Source: Bacteroidia bacterium (lineage in GTDB: Bacteria > Bacteroidota > Bacteroidia > AKYH767-A > OLB10). From it: 64,000 nucleotides of DNA. Positions 36,230 to 44,865 of this stretch are shown here, one piece after another. The position numbers and the translations under genes were made by a program. Location of the stretch: NCBI GenBank assembly GCA_016788165.1, contig JAEUTH010000018.1, positions 1 through 64,000 of the forward strand. Reading direction: 5' to 3'. Below the pieces are notes generated by a model. It made no database searches and had not been told where the DNA came from. It was given only the letters and a program-made list of their open reading frames with translations. Numbering within the stretch: the stretch's first letter is position 1; each line of letters opens with the position of its first letter.

Positions 36230-37543
36230 TTATTCGCGCCAGTTTAAATTTGTAAATGCGGGTTCAGCGTTAATGCGGTTCCAGTTTGTAAACCCTTTTT
36301 GTTTTGCCACATTTAATTGTTGAATAGCCTGGTTGTTGTTCCCCAGCCGTGCTGCCACAATTGCTTTTAAAAAATTTGTTTCGGCATTTGAAGTATCTAC
36401 TATGTTATAACAATTTGTAAAGTACTGTGCAGCGGTTATATTATTTTGTGCCAGTGCCTTATTACTCAGTGTATATGCCATTAAACTTAAAAAACTTAAC
36501 AACCGTTGATTACTGGCCATTAGCATTTCATTTTGAATGAGTTTTTGTAACATCTTAACTTCGTTAATCCAATAGCCGGTGTCAATACCTTGTTGCATCA
36601 TCACGGCATAATGTTGTTTGTTATTTTGCTCATTAATAAGCACGCTTTTACTGGCGTAAAGCTGATTTTTATAGTATGCTGAATTTTTTAAATCCGATAA
36701 TTCATTATTAAATCCGGGTTTATTATCAACACTAATCAAAGCATTATAGCTTATTGAAGCATCCAGATATTGCTTCTTTTGTTTGAGCTTAGCAATTAGT
36801 TTGAGTTGGTTTTTTGTATAGTTCGATTTTAATACGGAATCGTCATTATTCCAAATCAACATTGCAGCAACGGCATCTGTTAATACAGTAGCGGGACACC
36901 ATTCATGCTTGCCATTAAATATAATTAGCTGATGCTTTTGCATATTAGCCATACTATCAGCTGAAAGCAAATCGGTATAATTTAAATCGGCATTTCCGGT
37001 TATGCCTATGTAGTTTATATTATTTCTTAATAACGATGGATTAAACGGTGCTGCACCCATACATATTAACCCTTTTACCAGCGTGGTTTGTGCGGCAACA
37101 GACGCAGCTTTTGCACCACCGGAAAAGCCTGCAACATAAACGTTGTTGGTGTCAAACTTGATACGTTGCTTAATATCGTTATACCATTGCTGCCAAATTA
37201 TTTCAATAGCGGCTGCATCCATTCCGTTTTTAATTTGATGGTTGCCTACTAATATAATTTGTAAACTGTCGGCTACTTTTTGATAAAGGCTAACGGGTAA
37301 AGCGCCATCGCCATGTGGATCGAATAGAAACAGAATAGGGAACAGTTTATTGCTTTGTGCTTTATACAATGCATAACTTACCGGATAGTTTATTGCTTGA
37401 ATGTTTTTATAAAACCCCGGGTTAAAAGTATCGGTTAAAATTTTTGTTTGCGTAAGCGTTGTTGTAGTGGTTTGGGCTTTGCGGGCATTACAACCAAATA
37501 TTGTAAACAGTGCAAGCGAAATGGGCCATACAAAAAACTTCAT
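36230..37543 (-). CDS. Alpha/beta-hydrolase lipoprotein with helical tail
   Basis: 437 residues. Lipobox ends at C18 (LFTIFGC). The middle is an alpha/beta-hydrolase fold: LFPILFLFDPHGDGALP, then the nucleophile elbow NVYVAGFSGGAKAASVAAQ (Ser near 144) and a possible catalytic His in GKHEWCP. Residues after about 250 are helical, with a TPR-like rhythm (NNITAAQYFTNCYNIVDTSN, ARLGNNNQAIQQLNVAKQKG). This fits Bacteroidota secreted esterase/peptidase-like proteins. The substrate is unknown. The SDR gene lies 16 bases upstream on the same strand. Confidence 0.72.
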   Translation of the reverse strand: MKFFVWPISLALFTIFGCNARKAQTTTTTLTQTKILTDTFNPGFYKNIQAINYPVSYALYKAQSNKLFPILFLFDPHGDGALPVSLYQKVADSLQIILVGNHQIKNGMDAAAIEIIWQQWYNDIKQRIKFDTNNVYVAGFSGGAKAASVAAQTTLVKGLICMGAAPFNPSLLRNNINYIGITGNADLNYTDLLSADSMANMQKHQLIIFNGKHEWCPATVLTDAVAAMLIWNNDDSVLKSNYTKNQLKLIAKLKQKKQYLDASISYNALISVDNKPGFNNELSDLKNSAYYKNQLYASKSVLINEQNNKQHYAVMMQQGIDTGYWINEVKMLQKLIQNEMLMASNQRLLSFLSLMAYTLSNKALAQNNITAAQYFTNCYNIVDTSNAETNFLKAIVAARLGNNNQAIQQLNVAKQKGFTNWNRINAEPAFTNLNWRE

Positions 37544-37559
37544 CTGTTGATATCAAACT

Positions 37560-38273
37560 TTAAGGAGTAGAAAGTGAAACAGGTAATATTTTGCCATTAA
37601 AATAGCGATGCCCATTGGTTGCAAAATCAACAATAAAAGCAGCCATTTGCGCGGCTTCTAATGGTGCCCTGTAATCGGGAAATGCTTTTTGTAGCATTTC
37701 GGTTTGTACAGCGCCAATGGCCAAACAGTTAACCGAAATGTTTAAGGGTTTAAACTCTTCGGCTAAACATTCGGTTAGTACAGCTAAGGCGCCTTTACTG
37801 CTGCTATATGCGCTTAAGCCGCTAAATTTACTGCTACCTTGCACGCCACCCATACTGCTAATGTTAACTATATGACTTCTGATTTCTTTATGCTGTAAAT
37901 AGGGTAGTAGTAACTTAATTAATTTGGCTACACCAAAAACATTTACGCCATATAGGTGTTGCCAGTCGGCATCGGTTAATTTGCCAAAGGGTTTATTTAT
38001 TAAGGCACCGGCATTGTTAATGAGTATATCAATATGTTTCATACCATAGTCGGCCAACACATCTTTTATTTTTTTTTCGTCTAAGGTTTCTAAGTCCAGC
38101 TCTAAAATCATCAATTTAGCTGCCGGGTTTTTTTTATAAACCTCATCGTGCAACATTTTAAGTTTCCGCACATTGCGCGACATGCAAATAATCCGGTTTT
38201 GAATGGTTGCCGAAAAAGCCAGTGCCGTTTGATAACCAATACCACTGCTGGCACCTGTAATAACAATATTCAT
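37560..38273 (-). CDS. Short-chain dehydrogenase/reductase (SDR)
   Basis: 237 residues, classical SDR length. The NAD(P)-binding motif TGASSGIGYQ is at residues 6-15, NNAGALINKP is the structural NNAG motif, and the catalytic YSSSK (about 155-159) follows SSMGGVQGSSKFSG. It should reduce or oxidise a small carbonyl or alcohol. The substrate cannot be inferred. It is followed by the alpha/beta-hydrolase lipoprotein gene 16 bases later, so co-transcription is likely. Confidence 0.9.
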   Translation of the reverse strand: MNIVITGASSGIGYQTALAFSATIQNRIICMSRNVRKLKMLHDEVYKKNPAAKLMILELDLETLDEKKIKDVLADYGMKHIDILINNAGALINKPFGKLTDADWQHLYGVNVFGVAKLIKLLLPYLQHKEIRSHIVNISSMGGVQGSSKFSGLSAYSSSKGALAVLTECLAEEFKPLNISVNCLAIGAVQTEMLQKAFPDYRAPLEAAQMAAFIVDFATNGHRYFNGKILPVSLSTP

Positions 38274-38345
38274 AGGATTATTAAGTTTTATATGTTGAAA
38301 ATGCTAAATGATTAAATCAGGATAAAAGTGAAGAGTAAAAATTGA

Positions 38346-38353
38346 TAAGTTTG
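38346..38353 (+). promoter_or_regulatory. Candidate -7 box of the small barrel gene
   Basis: TAAGTTTG matches TAnnTTTG, 21 bases before ATG 38375. The leader after it is A-rich, as is common in this phylum. No clear -33 TTTG. Confidence 0.45.
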
Positions 38354-38374
38354 CCTAACAAATAAAATAAAAAG

Positions 38375-38941
38375 ATGGTACGTTTTGTTTTTACAGTAAT
38401 ATTTTTTTTTAGTGCATTCAAGGTTTATGCTCAGCAGCCACCTGCACCATTAAATCGTGGATTTAGTAAAGACAGGTTGGTTTTTGGCGGTAATGTTGGT
38501 GCGCAGTTTGGTAGTAATACTCAAGTAAACCTATCGCCCATTATAGGTTATAGATTAACCGAAAAATTAACTACCGGTGTGGGGTTAAACTACATTTATT
38601 ATCAGTACAAATACTTTGGTTACAATGGTCAAACATTTACCGAAAAGGGTCATATTTATGGTGGTAATGTTTGGGCCCAATATTTAATTATTCCGCAAGC
38701 TTATGTACATGCCGAGTATGGTATTTTAAACATGCCAATTCCCAAAGCCGGGGCCAACGGAGGTTATTATGGCGAAACCATGCGCTATAACGTAAACACG
38801 TTTTTAGTGGGCGGTGGTTATTTTCAACGCATAGGTAATAATGCCGGTGTTCAGTTTTCTATTTTATGGGATTTGATAGAAGATCAATATTCGCCATACA
38901 CCAACCCAATTATCAGAGTAGGTTTTGCCGGTGGATTTTAA
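38375..38941 (+). CDS. Small outer-membrane beta-barrel protein
   Basis: 188 residues with a signal peptide (ends KVYAQ). The mature part consists of amphipathic strands with alternating aromatics (GFSKDRLVFGGNVGAQFG, LSPIIGYRLTEKLTTGVGL, YIYYQYKYFGYNG) and ends RVGFAGGF with a terminal Phe, as barrels recognised by BamA often do. The pattern resembles small OmpA/OmpX-like barrels, but no named family is claimed. It overlaps the convergent CCA-adding gene by 4 bases at the tails. Confidence 0.75.
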   Translation: MVRFVFTVIFFFSAFKVYAQQPPAPLNRGFSKDRLVFGGNVGAQFGSNTQVNLSPIIGYRLTEKLTTGVGLNYIYYQYKYFGYNGQTFTEKGHIYGGNVWAQYLIIPQAYVHAEYGILNMPIPKAGANGGYYGETMRYNVNTFLVGGGYFQRIGNNAGVQFSILWDLIEDQYSPYTNPIIRVGFAGGF

Positions 38942-40350
38942 TTACCGGGTTTAATACCTAATGATGCAGCCGTTTTAATCATTAATGCATAGGCTTCGTC
39001 ATAGTTGTTGTTTATGTCGCCATCTAAAATTGCATCGCGAATAATTTGCTTAATAGTACCAATTGCAGGCGAGGGTTTAAGGTTAAAAGTTTGCATAATT
39101 ATTTCGCCAGTAATGGGCGGTTGCCAGTTGCGAATGCGGTCTTTTTCTTCAACTTCAATAAGCTTTTGTTTAACCAATTCATAGTTATTTAAAAACCGTT
39201 TTACTTTCATTTCATTTTTCGAAGTTATGTCGGCTGTGCATAGTTTCATCAAAGCATCAATATCATCGCCTGCTTCGAATAAAAGCCTGCGTATGGCCGA
39301 GTCGGTAACAATTTCTTGTGCCAACACGATAGGTCGTAAATGCAGTTTTACCAGTTTTTGAACAAAACGCATGGGTTCGCTTAATGGTAATTTAAATTGT
39401 TTGAAAATACCTGGCACCATGCGGGCACCTTTATCCTCATGGCCATGAAATGTCCAACCATGATTGGGTTCATATCTTTTAGTTGCCGGTTTGGCAATGT
39501 CATGTAAAATTGCTGCCCATCGTAACCATAGGTCATCGCTGGTTTTACACACATTATCGAGTACTTGCAATGTATGGTAAAAATTATCCTTATGGCTTTT
39601 ACCATTAATGGTACTTACACCATGCAGTGCCACCATTTGCGGAAAAATTAACTGAAGTAAACCTGTGTCAAATAATAGCTTAAAGCCTATAGAAGGTTTG
39701 CTGCTTAAAATAATTTTATTGATTTCGTCTGTAATGCGCTCTTGTGAAATGATACTTATGCGATGTGCATTTTTATTTATTGCAGCTAATGCCTCTGCAG
39801 CAATTTCAAATTTTAATTGTGATGCAAATCTGATTGCGCGTAACATTCGCAAAGGATCATCAGTAAAGGTAATGTCGGGGTTGGTAGGGGTTACTAATTT
39901 TTTTTGCGATAGATGTTCCATTCCGTTAAAGGCATCTATCAATGCACCAAAATCATCGTTAAGGCTTATTGCAAGTGCATTTACTGTAAAGTCTCTGCGT
40001 AACTGATCATCAAGTAAAGTGCCCGGCTTTACAATCGGATTGCGCGATGCAGCTCCATAACTTTCGGTACGGGCACCAACAAACTCCAGCGTAACATCGT
40101 GCAGTTTGATTTGTGCCGTGCCATACGTTTTAAAAACGGTAACGTTTGTTTTATTGCCCAATTTTTTTGCTACTGCCTGCGCCAAAGCAATGCCATCACC
40201 AACACAAACCATGTCAATATCTTTGCACGGTCTGTGCAACAACAAATCTCTGACCCATCCACCTACAACATAGGCCGGCATATTTATTTTATGGGCGCAT
40301 TGCTGTGTAATATGAAAAACAGGATGCGTTAGGTATTGTTTCAAATTCAT
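38938..40350 (-). CDS. CCA-adding/poly(A) polymerase family nucleotidyltransferase with HD domain
   Basis: 470 residues. The catalytic head has YVVGGWVRDLLLHRPCKDID (the GG...D.D motif) and then RRDFTVNALAISLNDDFGAL. A helical body follows (DPLRMLRAIRFASQLKFEI). An HD domain is at about 245-370 (WAAILHDIAKPATKRYEP, TFHGHEDKGARM). Such bacterial enzymes add or repair the CCA end of tRNAs. That fits this genome, whose tmRNA lacks an encoded CCA. It converges on the barrel gene with a 4-base overlap at the tails. Confidence 0.9.
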   Translation of the reverse strand: MNLKQYLTHPVFHITQQCAHKINMPAYVVGGWVRDLLLHRPCKDIDMVCVGDGIALAQAVAKKLGNKTNVTVFKTYGTAQIKLHDVTLEFVGARTESYGAASRNPIVKPGTLLDDQLRRDFTVNALAISLNDDFGALIDAFNGMEHLSQKKLVTPTNPDITFTDDPLRMLRAIRFASQLKFEIAAEALAAINKNAHRISIISQERITDEINKIILSSKPSIGFKLLFDTGLLQLIFPQMVALHGVSTINGKSHKDNFYHTLQVLDNVCKTSDDLWLRWAAILHDIAKPATKRYEPNHGWTFHGHEDKGARMVPGIFKQFKLPLSEPMRFVQKLVKLHLRPIVLAQEIVTDSAIRRLLFEAGDDIDALMKLCTADITSKNEMKVKRFLNNYELVKQKLIEVEEKDRIRNWQPPITGEIIMQTFNLKPSPAIGTIKQIIRDAILDGDINNNYDEAYALMIKTAASLGIKPGN

Positions 40351-40449
40351 GTGGTATCAAATATAGGTAGCATTTGCAGGCAGTATAGCATTTATGCAAC
40401 TCAATAATTTTTTATACAAAAAGTATTCAGCAAGTGGTAAGCATTCGTA

Positions 40450-41010
40450 CTACCTAATAATTTTTATTTCGCCATTGTTTTTTAGCGCAATTATTTTTGA
40501 TGGTTGTTTAACCGTAGTATCGTTTTGCCTGTAACTTACCACATAGTCAACTCCGTTTATAATGGCACTATCAATTTGATTAAAACTGGCGGCAGTGGGT
40601 TGGCTACTGATATTGGCCGAAGTAGAAACCAATGGCCTGCCCAGTTTATGTATTAACTTATTGCAAAAGGGTTCTTTGCAAATACGTATGGCCAATGAAT
40701 TGTTTTCGGCAAGTAAAGCAGGTGCAACACTACCGGCATTTTCGTAAATTATCGTAAGTGGTTGCGCTGTAAATTCTATCAAATCCCAGGCAATAGCCGG
40801 CACTTGCCTTACATATTTATTAAGTTGATTTTCATTTTCTAATAAAACTATCATGGCTTTATTATCGGCTCTTTGTTTCAAATTGAATATACGTTGTACG
40901 GCTGCTTCATTACGTGCATCACAACCTATGCCCCAAACGGTATCGGTTGGATATAATATAATGCCACCTGATTTAAGTATTTTAAGACACTGCTGTATGT
41001 CGTTTTCCAT
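40450..41010 (-). CDS. tsaC: L-threonylcarbamoyladenylate synthase
   Basis: 186 residues, the short TsaC/YrdC form without the C-terminal Sua5 domain. The family motifs are GGIILYPTDTVWGIGCDA near the start, FNLKQRADNKAMIVLLEN (the KxR-type substrate site) and RPLVSTSANISSQPTA. It makes threonylcarbamoyl-AMP from threonine, bicarbonate and ATP, the first step of t6A tRNA modification. The GT9 gene lies 26 bases upstream on the same strand. Confidence 0.92.
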   Translation of the reverse strand: MENDIQQCLKILKSGGIILYPTDTVWGIGCDARNEAAVQRIFNLKQRADNKAMIVLLENENQLNKYVRQVPAIAWDLIEFTAQPLTIIYENAGSVAPALLAENNSLAIRICKEPFCNKLIHKLGRPLVSTSANISSQPTAASFNQIDSAIINGVDYVVSYRQNDTTVKQPSKIIALKNNGEIKIIR

Positions 41011-41035
41011 TTTGTTACGGTTGGTGTATGGGTAA

Positions 41036-42007
41036 TTATAAAACTTGCTTTATGTTTATTTGATAAGCGCAATTAAAATGCGATTGTGGGCATTGTTTGT
41101 GACCATGCAAACCACAAGGCCTGCATTTTAAGGCTGTGCCGGTTTGTGCAATTTTGCTGTTAGTGCTTAGTGGGCCAAAACCAAAAGCAGGTATGGTGCT
41201 GCAAAAAATGGCTGTTACGGGTGCATCCGTTGCCGAACATAAGTGCATTGGGGCCGAGTCGTTTACATAATTCATTACGGCTTGTTGCATAAGCGATGCC
41301 GATTGCAATAAACTAAGTTTACCGGCCAGGTTAACAATGCCTTTATTTTCAGTACTTGTTTTTATTTCATCACAAAGCGCATTATCGGCAGGGGCACCAA
41401 TTAAATAAATTACCGGTTGTTTAATTTCATTACACAACTCAATCCATTTTTGTTTGGGCCATTGTTTGGTAAACCAAACCGAAGCAGGTGCCATACATAC
41501 ATAAGGTTGTTGTTTTAAATGCTGTACCGATGCAGCTACTTGGTTGGTGTAAAGTTTTGGTTTTGCAGCTTCGTTATCGGTTAAAGCCGTAATTAATTGC
41601 TGGTTGCGCTCAACTTCATGCAGGTTGCTGTTTAATTGATGTGTAACGGCAGTTGTAAACGCAAACGACCAAGGACTTTTATTAAAGCCAATACGTTTGT
41701 TGGCACCACTAAAAGCTGTTAACATGCCGGCATTAAAAAAACGCTGTACGTTTATTACAGTGTCATACTTTTTTTTTCTGATGCTGTTTATTAGTGTAAA
41801 CAAGCTTTTGTATTTGCCTTGTTTCTTATCCCAAATTAAAACATTGCCAATAAATGGATGGCTATCAAATAAGCTTTCATTGCCTTTTCGAACCAATACA
41901 TCTAATGTTGCTTGTGGATAATATACATGCAGTTTTTCGAGTAATGCCGTCATTAAAATGGCATCGCCAACAAAAGCTGTTTGAACAATTAAAAAACGAC
42001 TCATCAT
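41036..42007 (-). CDS. Glycosyltransferase family 9 (heptosyltransferase-like)
   Basis: 323 residues. The GT9 opening is typical: RFLIVQTAFVGDAILMTALL, then NVQRFFNAGMLTAFSGANKR and KQPYVCMAPASVWFTKQWPK (nucleotide-sugar loop). The C-terminal part has the donor-site pattern YVNDSAPMHLCSATDAPV. GT9 enzymes add heptoses or related sugars to lipopolysaccharide core. No other core-assembly gene is adjacent. It precedes tsaC by 26 bases and follows dapD by 3, all on the same strand, so one operon is likely. Confidence 0.88.
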   Translation of the reverse strand: MMSRFLIVQTAFVGDAILMTALLEKLHVYYPQATLDVLVRKGNESLFDSHPFIGNVLIWDKKQGKYKSLFTLINSIRKKKYDTVINVQRFFNAGMLTAFSGANKRIGFNKSPWSFAFTTAVTHQLNSNLHEVERNQQLITALTDNEAAKPKLYTNQVAASVQHLKQQPYVCMAPASVWFTKQWPKQKWIELCNEIKQPVIYLIGAPADNALCDEIKTSTENKGIVNLAGKLSLLQSASLMQQAVMNYVNDSAPMHLCSATDAPVTAIFCSTIPAFGFGPLSTNSKIAQTGTALKCRPCGLHGHKQCPQSHFNCAYQINIKQVL

Positions 42008-42010
42008 GTA

Positions 42011-42814
42011 TTACACAGCAACATTAAAATCGCGCAAGGCATCATTTAGCGATGTTTTGGTATCGGTACTTTGTTTGCGCTGCCCGATTATTAAAGCACA
42101 TGGAACCTGATAGCTGCCAGCATTAAAATTTTTAGTGTACGAACCGGGTATAACCACACTGCGCGGTGGTACATATCCTTTTGTTTCCACAGGTTGGGCA
42201 CCTGTAACATCAATTATTTTGGTTGACATGGTTAAAACCACATTGGCACCTAAAACGGCTTCGGTACCTACATGCACACCCTCAACAACAATGCATCGCG
42301 AACCAATAAAACAACCATCTTCAATAATTACCGGTGCAGCCTGCACGGGCTCTAAAACACCACCAATACCAACACCACCACTTAAATGTACATGCTTGCC
42401 AATTTGTGCACAAGAGCCAACGGTAGCCCAGGTATCAACCATTGTACCGCTATCAACATAAGCACCAATATTTACATAACTGGGCATAAGTATTGCACCT
42501 TTCGCTATATAAGCACCGTAGCGCGCAACGGCATGTGGTACTACTCTTATTCCTTTATCGGCATAACCTGTTTTTATTTCCATTTTATCATAAAACTCAA
42601 GCATACCGGCATGCATGGTTTTCATTTCACAAATTTGAAAATACATGATAACAGCCTGCTTTACCCAGTTATTTACTTTCCAGCCATTTGCATCGGGTTG
42701 TGCTACACGTAAACTGCCGGCATCTAATCTGGCAATAGTATCTCTTATGGCTTGTTGTGTTTGGCTATCGTTTAACAATGAGCGGTTGTTAAAGGCATCT
42801 TCAATAATTTGCAT
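42011..42814 (-). CDS. dapD: Tetrahydrodipicolinate N-succinyltransferase
   Basis: 267 residues, the usual DapD length. The N-terminal helical part (LLNDSQTQQAIRDTIARLDA) and the WVKQAVIMYFQICEM segment are followed by a left-handed beta-helix of hexapeptide repeats (AYIAKGAILMPSYVNIGAYV, DSGTMVDTWATVGSCAQIG). It transfers succinyl from succinyl-CoA to tetrahydrodipicolinate in lysine and diaminopimelate synthesis. It is the first gene of a probable dapD-GT9-tsaC operon and divergent from the ABC-F gene. Confidence 0.95.
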   Translation of the reverse strand: MQIIEDAFNNRSLLNDSQTQQAIRDTIARLDAGSLRVAQPDANGWKVNNWVKQAVIMYFQICEMKTMHAGMLEFYDKMEIKTGYADKGIRVVPHAVARYGAYIAKGAILMPSYVNIGAYVDSGTMVDTWATVGSCAQIGKHVHLSGGVGIGGVLEPVQAAPVIIEDGCFIGSRCIVVEGVHVGTEAVLGANVVLTMSTKIIDVTGAQPVETKGYVPPRSVVIPGSYTKNFNAGSYQVPCALIIGQRKQSTDTKTSLNDALRDFNVAV

Positions 42815-42962
42815 AGTTTACTTTTTAAAGGTGGGCAAGGTAGATATTATGATTTTTAATTTTAATAAACATAAATTATTAACCTTAGGTTTTGTTGAAG
42901 CAACATTGATAAAGTATTCGATTTTAACTGGATAAAAAATAGGGTGCATGTCATGTAAGTTT

Positions 42963-42970
42963 TAGTTTTG
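42963..42970 (+). promoter_or_regulatory. Candidate -7 box of the ABC-F gene
   Basis: TAGTTTTG matches TAnnTTTG and ends only 6 bases before ATG 42977. A start site at the usual distance would give a leaderless or nearly leaderless mRNA. The -33 element is not clear, so the box may be chance. Confidence 0.3.
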
Positions 42971-42976
42971 CGGCCC

Positions 42977-44851
42977 ATGAATTATTTAACAGCCGAAAAT
43001 CTGAGTAAAAGCTTTGGAGCCAATCCATTGTTCGAAAACATTAGTTTATCGCTTAGCGAAAACCAAAAGACAGCACTCATTGCTGCCAATGGAAGTGGTA
43101 AAACCACCTTATTAAAAATTTTAGCAGGTAAAGAAGTTTCTGATAGCGGACAGGTAGTGGTGCGCAAAAGTGTTACGTTGGGATATTTGGAACAGGAGCC
43201 ACAATTGATAGAAAATGCATCAATCCGCGAAAACTTATTTTTAAGTGATAATGATACATTACAGCTAATTGGCGACTATGAATTGGCATTACATGCAGGG
43301 GCAAATTACATAAATAGTGCAGGCGAAAATTTAGCCGATTTAATGCACCGCATGGATGATGCCGGTGCCTGGGATTACGAAGCGAAAGTAACTGAGGTAA
43401 TGGGCAAATTAAATATCCATGATTTGCAGTTGAAGATTGCCGACCTGTCGGGCGGGCAACGCAAACGTGTGGCCTTGGCCAAATTATTAATCGAAGAACC
43501 TGATTTGTTGTTATTAGACGAACCTACCAATCATTTAGATTTAGATATGATTGAATGGTTGGAACAATACTTAAAGCGTTTGCGTAAAACGTTATTACTC
43601 ATTACCCATGACAGATATTTTTTAGATAATGTATGTGATACTATTTTGGAGCTTGAGGATGGCGTTATGTATCAATACAAAGGCAACTATGCCTATTTTT
43701 TAGAAAAGAAAGAAGAGCGCAGGGCTGTGCAGTATGCCGAGTTGGATAAGGCCCAAAATTTATACAGGCGCGAATTGGAATGGATGCGCAGGCAGCCCAA
43801 AGCTCGAACTACCAAACAAAAAGCACGCATTGACTCGTTTTACGAAACCGAAGAAAAAGCCGGCAAACAAGTTGGTGATAAACGCATGCAAATATCCATG
43901 CAAATGAGCCGCATGGGAAGTAAAATTTTGGAGTTGGAAAATGTATGCAAACAATATGGTGATAAGGTGTTGATTAAGGATTTTTCGCATACCTTTAAAA
44001 GAGGCGAAAAGCTGGGTATATTAGGCCGAAATGGCTGTGGCAAATCAACCTTGCTAAAGATGATTATGGAAGAAGTAAAGCCTGATAAAGGAAGAATTAA
44101 AGCAGGCGAAACCATGGTTTTTGGCTACTATGCCCAGGATGGTTTGCAATTAAAAGAAGACAAAAGATTAATTGAAGTAGCCAAAGACATTTGCGAGTAT
44201 GTTGATACCGGTGGCGGTAGCTATCTGCCCGTGTCGCAGTTTTTGCAGCATTTTAATTTCGATTATAATAAGCAACATACTTATGTAAGCAAATTAAGCG
44301 GTGGCGAGCGCAGACGTTTGCACCTAATTACAGTGCTGCTTAAAAACCCCAACTTTTTAATTTTAGACGAACCAACCAACGATTTAGATATAGTAACCCT
44401 GAATATTTTAGAAGAATTTTTAGAAAACTATCATGGCTGTTTGTTGATGGTTACACACGACCGTTATTTTATGGATAGGTTGGTTGATCATGTTTTTGTA
44501 TTTACAGGGCAAGGGCAGGTGCGCGATATACATGGTAATTACACTGAATATCGAACGTTGATAGAAACAGAGAAAAAGGAAGTACAGGCAAATAAAGAGC
44601 GAACTGTTGTAAGCAAACCCGCTGAAAATAAAACGGCAAGTAAAAAACTATCGTATAATGAAGTGCGCGAACTGGCTCAATTAGAAAAAGACCTGGCCGA
44701 TTTAGAAGTACAAAAAGCAGGGTTGATATCGCAAATGGGCACACCGTTGCCACATATTGAATTACAAGAACTAACAAAAAAATATGAGGCAGCTTTACTT
44801 CTTATCGAAACCAAAACCATGCGTTGGCTTACCCTGGCCGAAATGGCGTAA
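42977..44851 (+). CDS. ABC-F family ATPase (Uup-like)
   Basis: I chose ATG 42977 (624 residues) over the in-frame TTG 42968. There are two ATPase domains and no membrane segment. First domain: Walker A ANGSGKTT (near 36), signature LSGGQRKRVALAKLL and Walker B LLLLDEPTNHLD. Second: GRNGCGKST (near 352), LSGGERRRLHLITVLL and LILDEPTNDLD. An ABC-F linker with basic residues joins them (WMRRQPKARTTKQKARID), and a C-terminal coiled-coil follows (ELAQLEKDLADLEVQKAGLI), as in Uup. ABC-F proteins work on the ribosome or on DNA structures. Which applies here is not known. Confidence 0.9.
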   Translation: MNYLTAENLSKSFGANPLFENISLSLSENQKTALIAANGSGKTTLLKILAGKEVSDSGQVVVRKSVTLGYLEQEPQLIENASIRENLFLSDNDTLQLIGDYELALHAGANYINSAGENLADLMHRMDDAGAWDYEAKVTEVMGKLNIHDLQLKIADLSGGQRKRVALAKLLIEEPDLLLLDEPTNHLDLDMIEWLEQYLKRLRKTLLLITHDRYFLDNVCDTILELEDGVMYQYKGNYAYFLEKKEERRAVQYAELDKAQNLYRRELEWMRRQPKARTTKQKARIDSFYETEEKAGKQVGDKRMQISMQMSRMGSKILELENVCKQYGDKVLIKDFSHTFKRGEKLGILGRNGCGKSTLLKMIMEEVKPDKGRIKAGETMVFGYYAQDGLQLKEDKRLIEVAKDICEYVDTGGGSYLPVSQFLQHFNFDYNKQHTYVSKLSGGERRRLHLITVLLKNPNFLILDEPTNDLDIVTLNILEEFLENYHGCLLMVTHDRYFMDRLVDHVFVFTGQGQVRDIHGNYTEYRTLIETEKKEVQANKERTVVSKPAENKTASKKLSYNEVRELAQLEKDLADLEVQKAGLISQMGTPLPHIELQELTKKYEAALLLIETKTMRWLTLAEMA

Positions 44852-44865
44852 GCAATCCGGTATAT

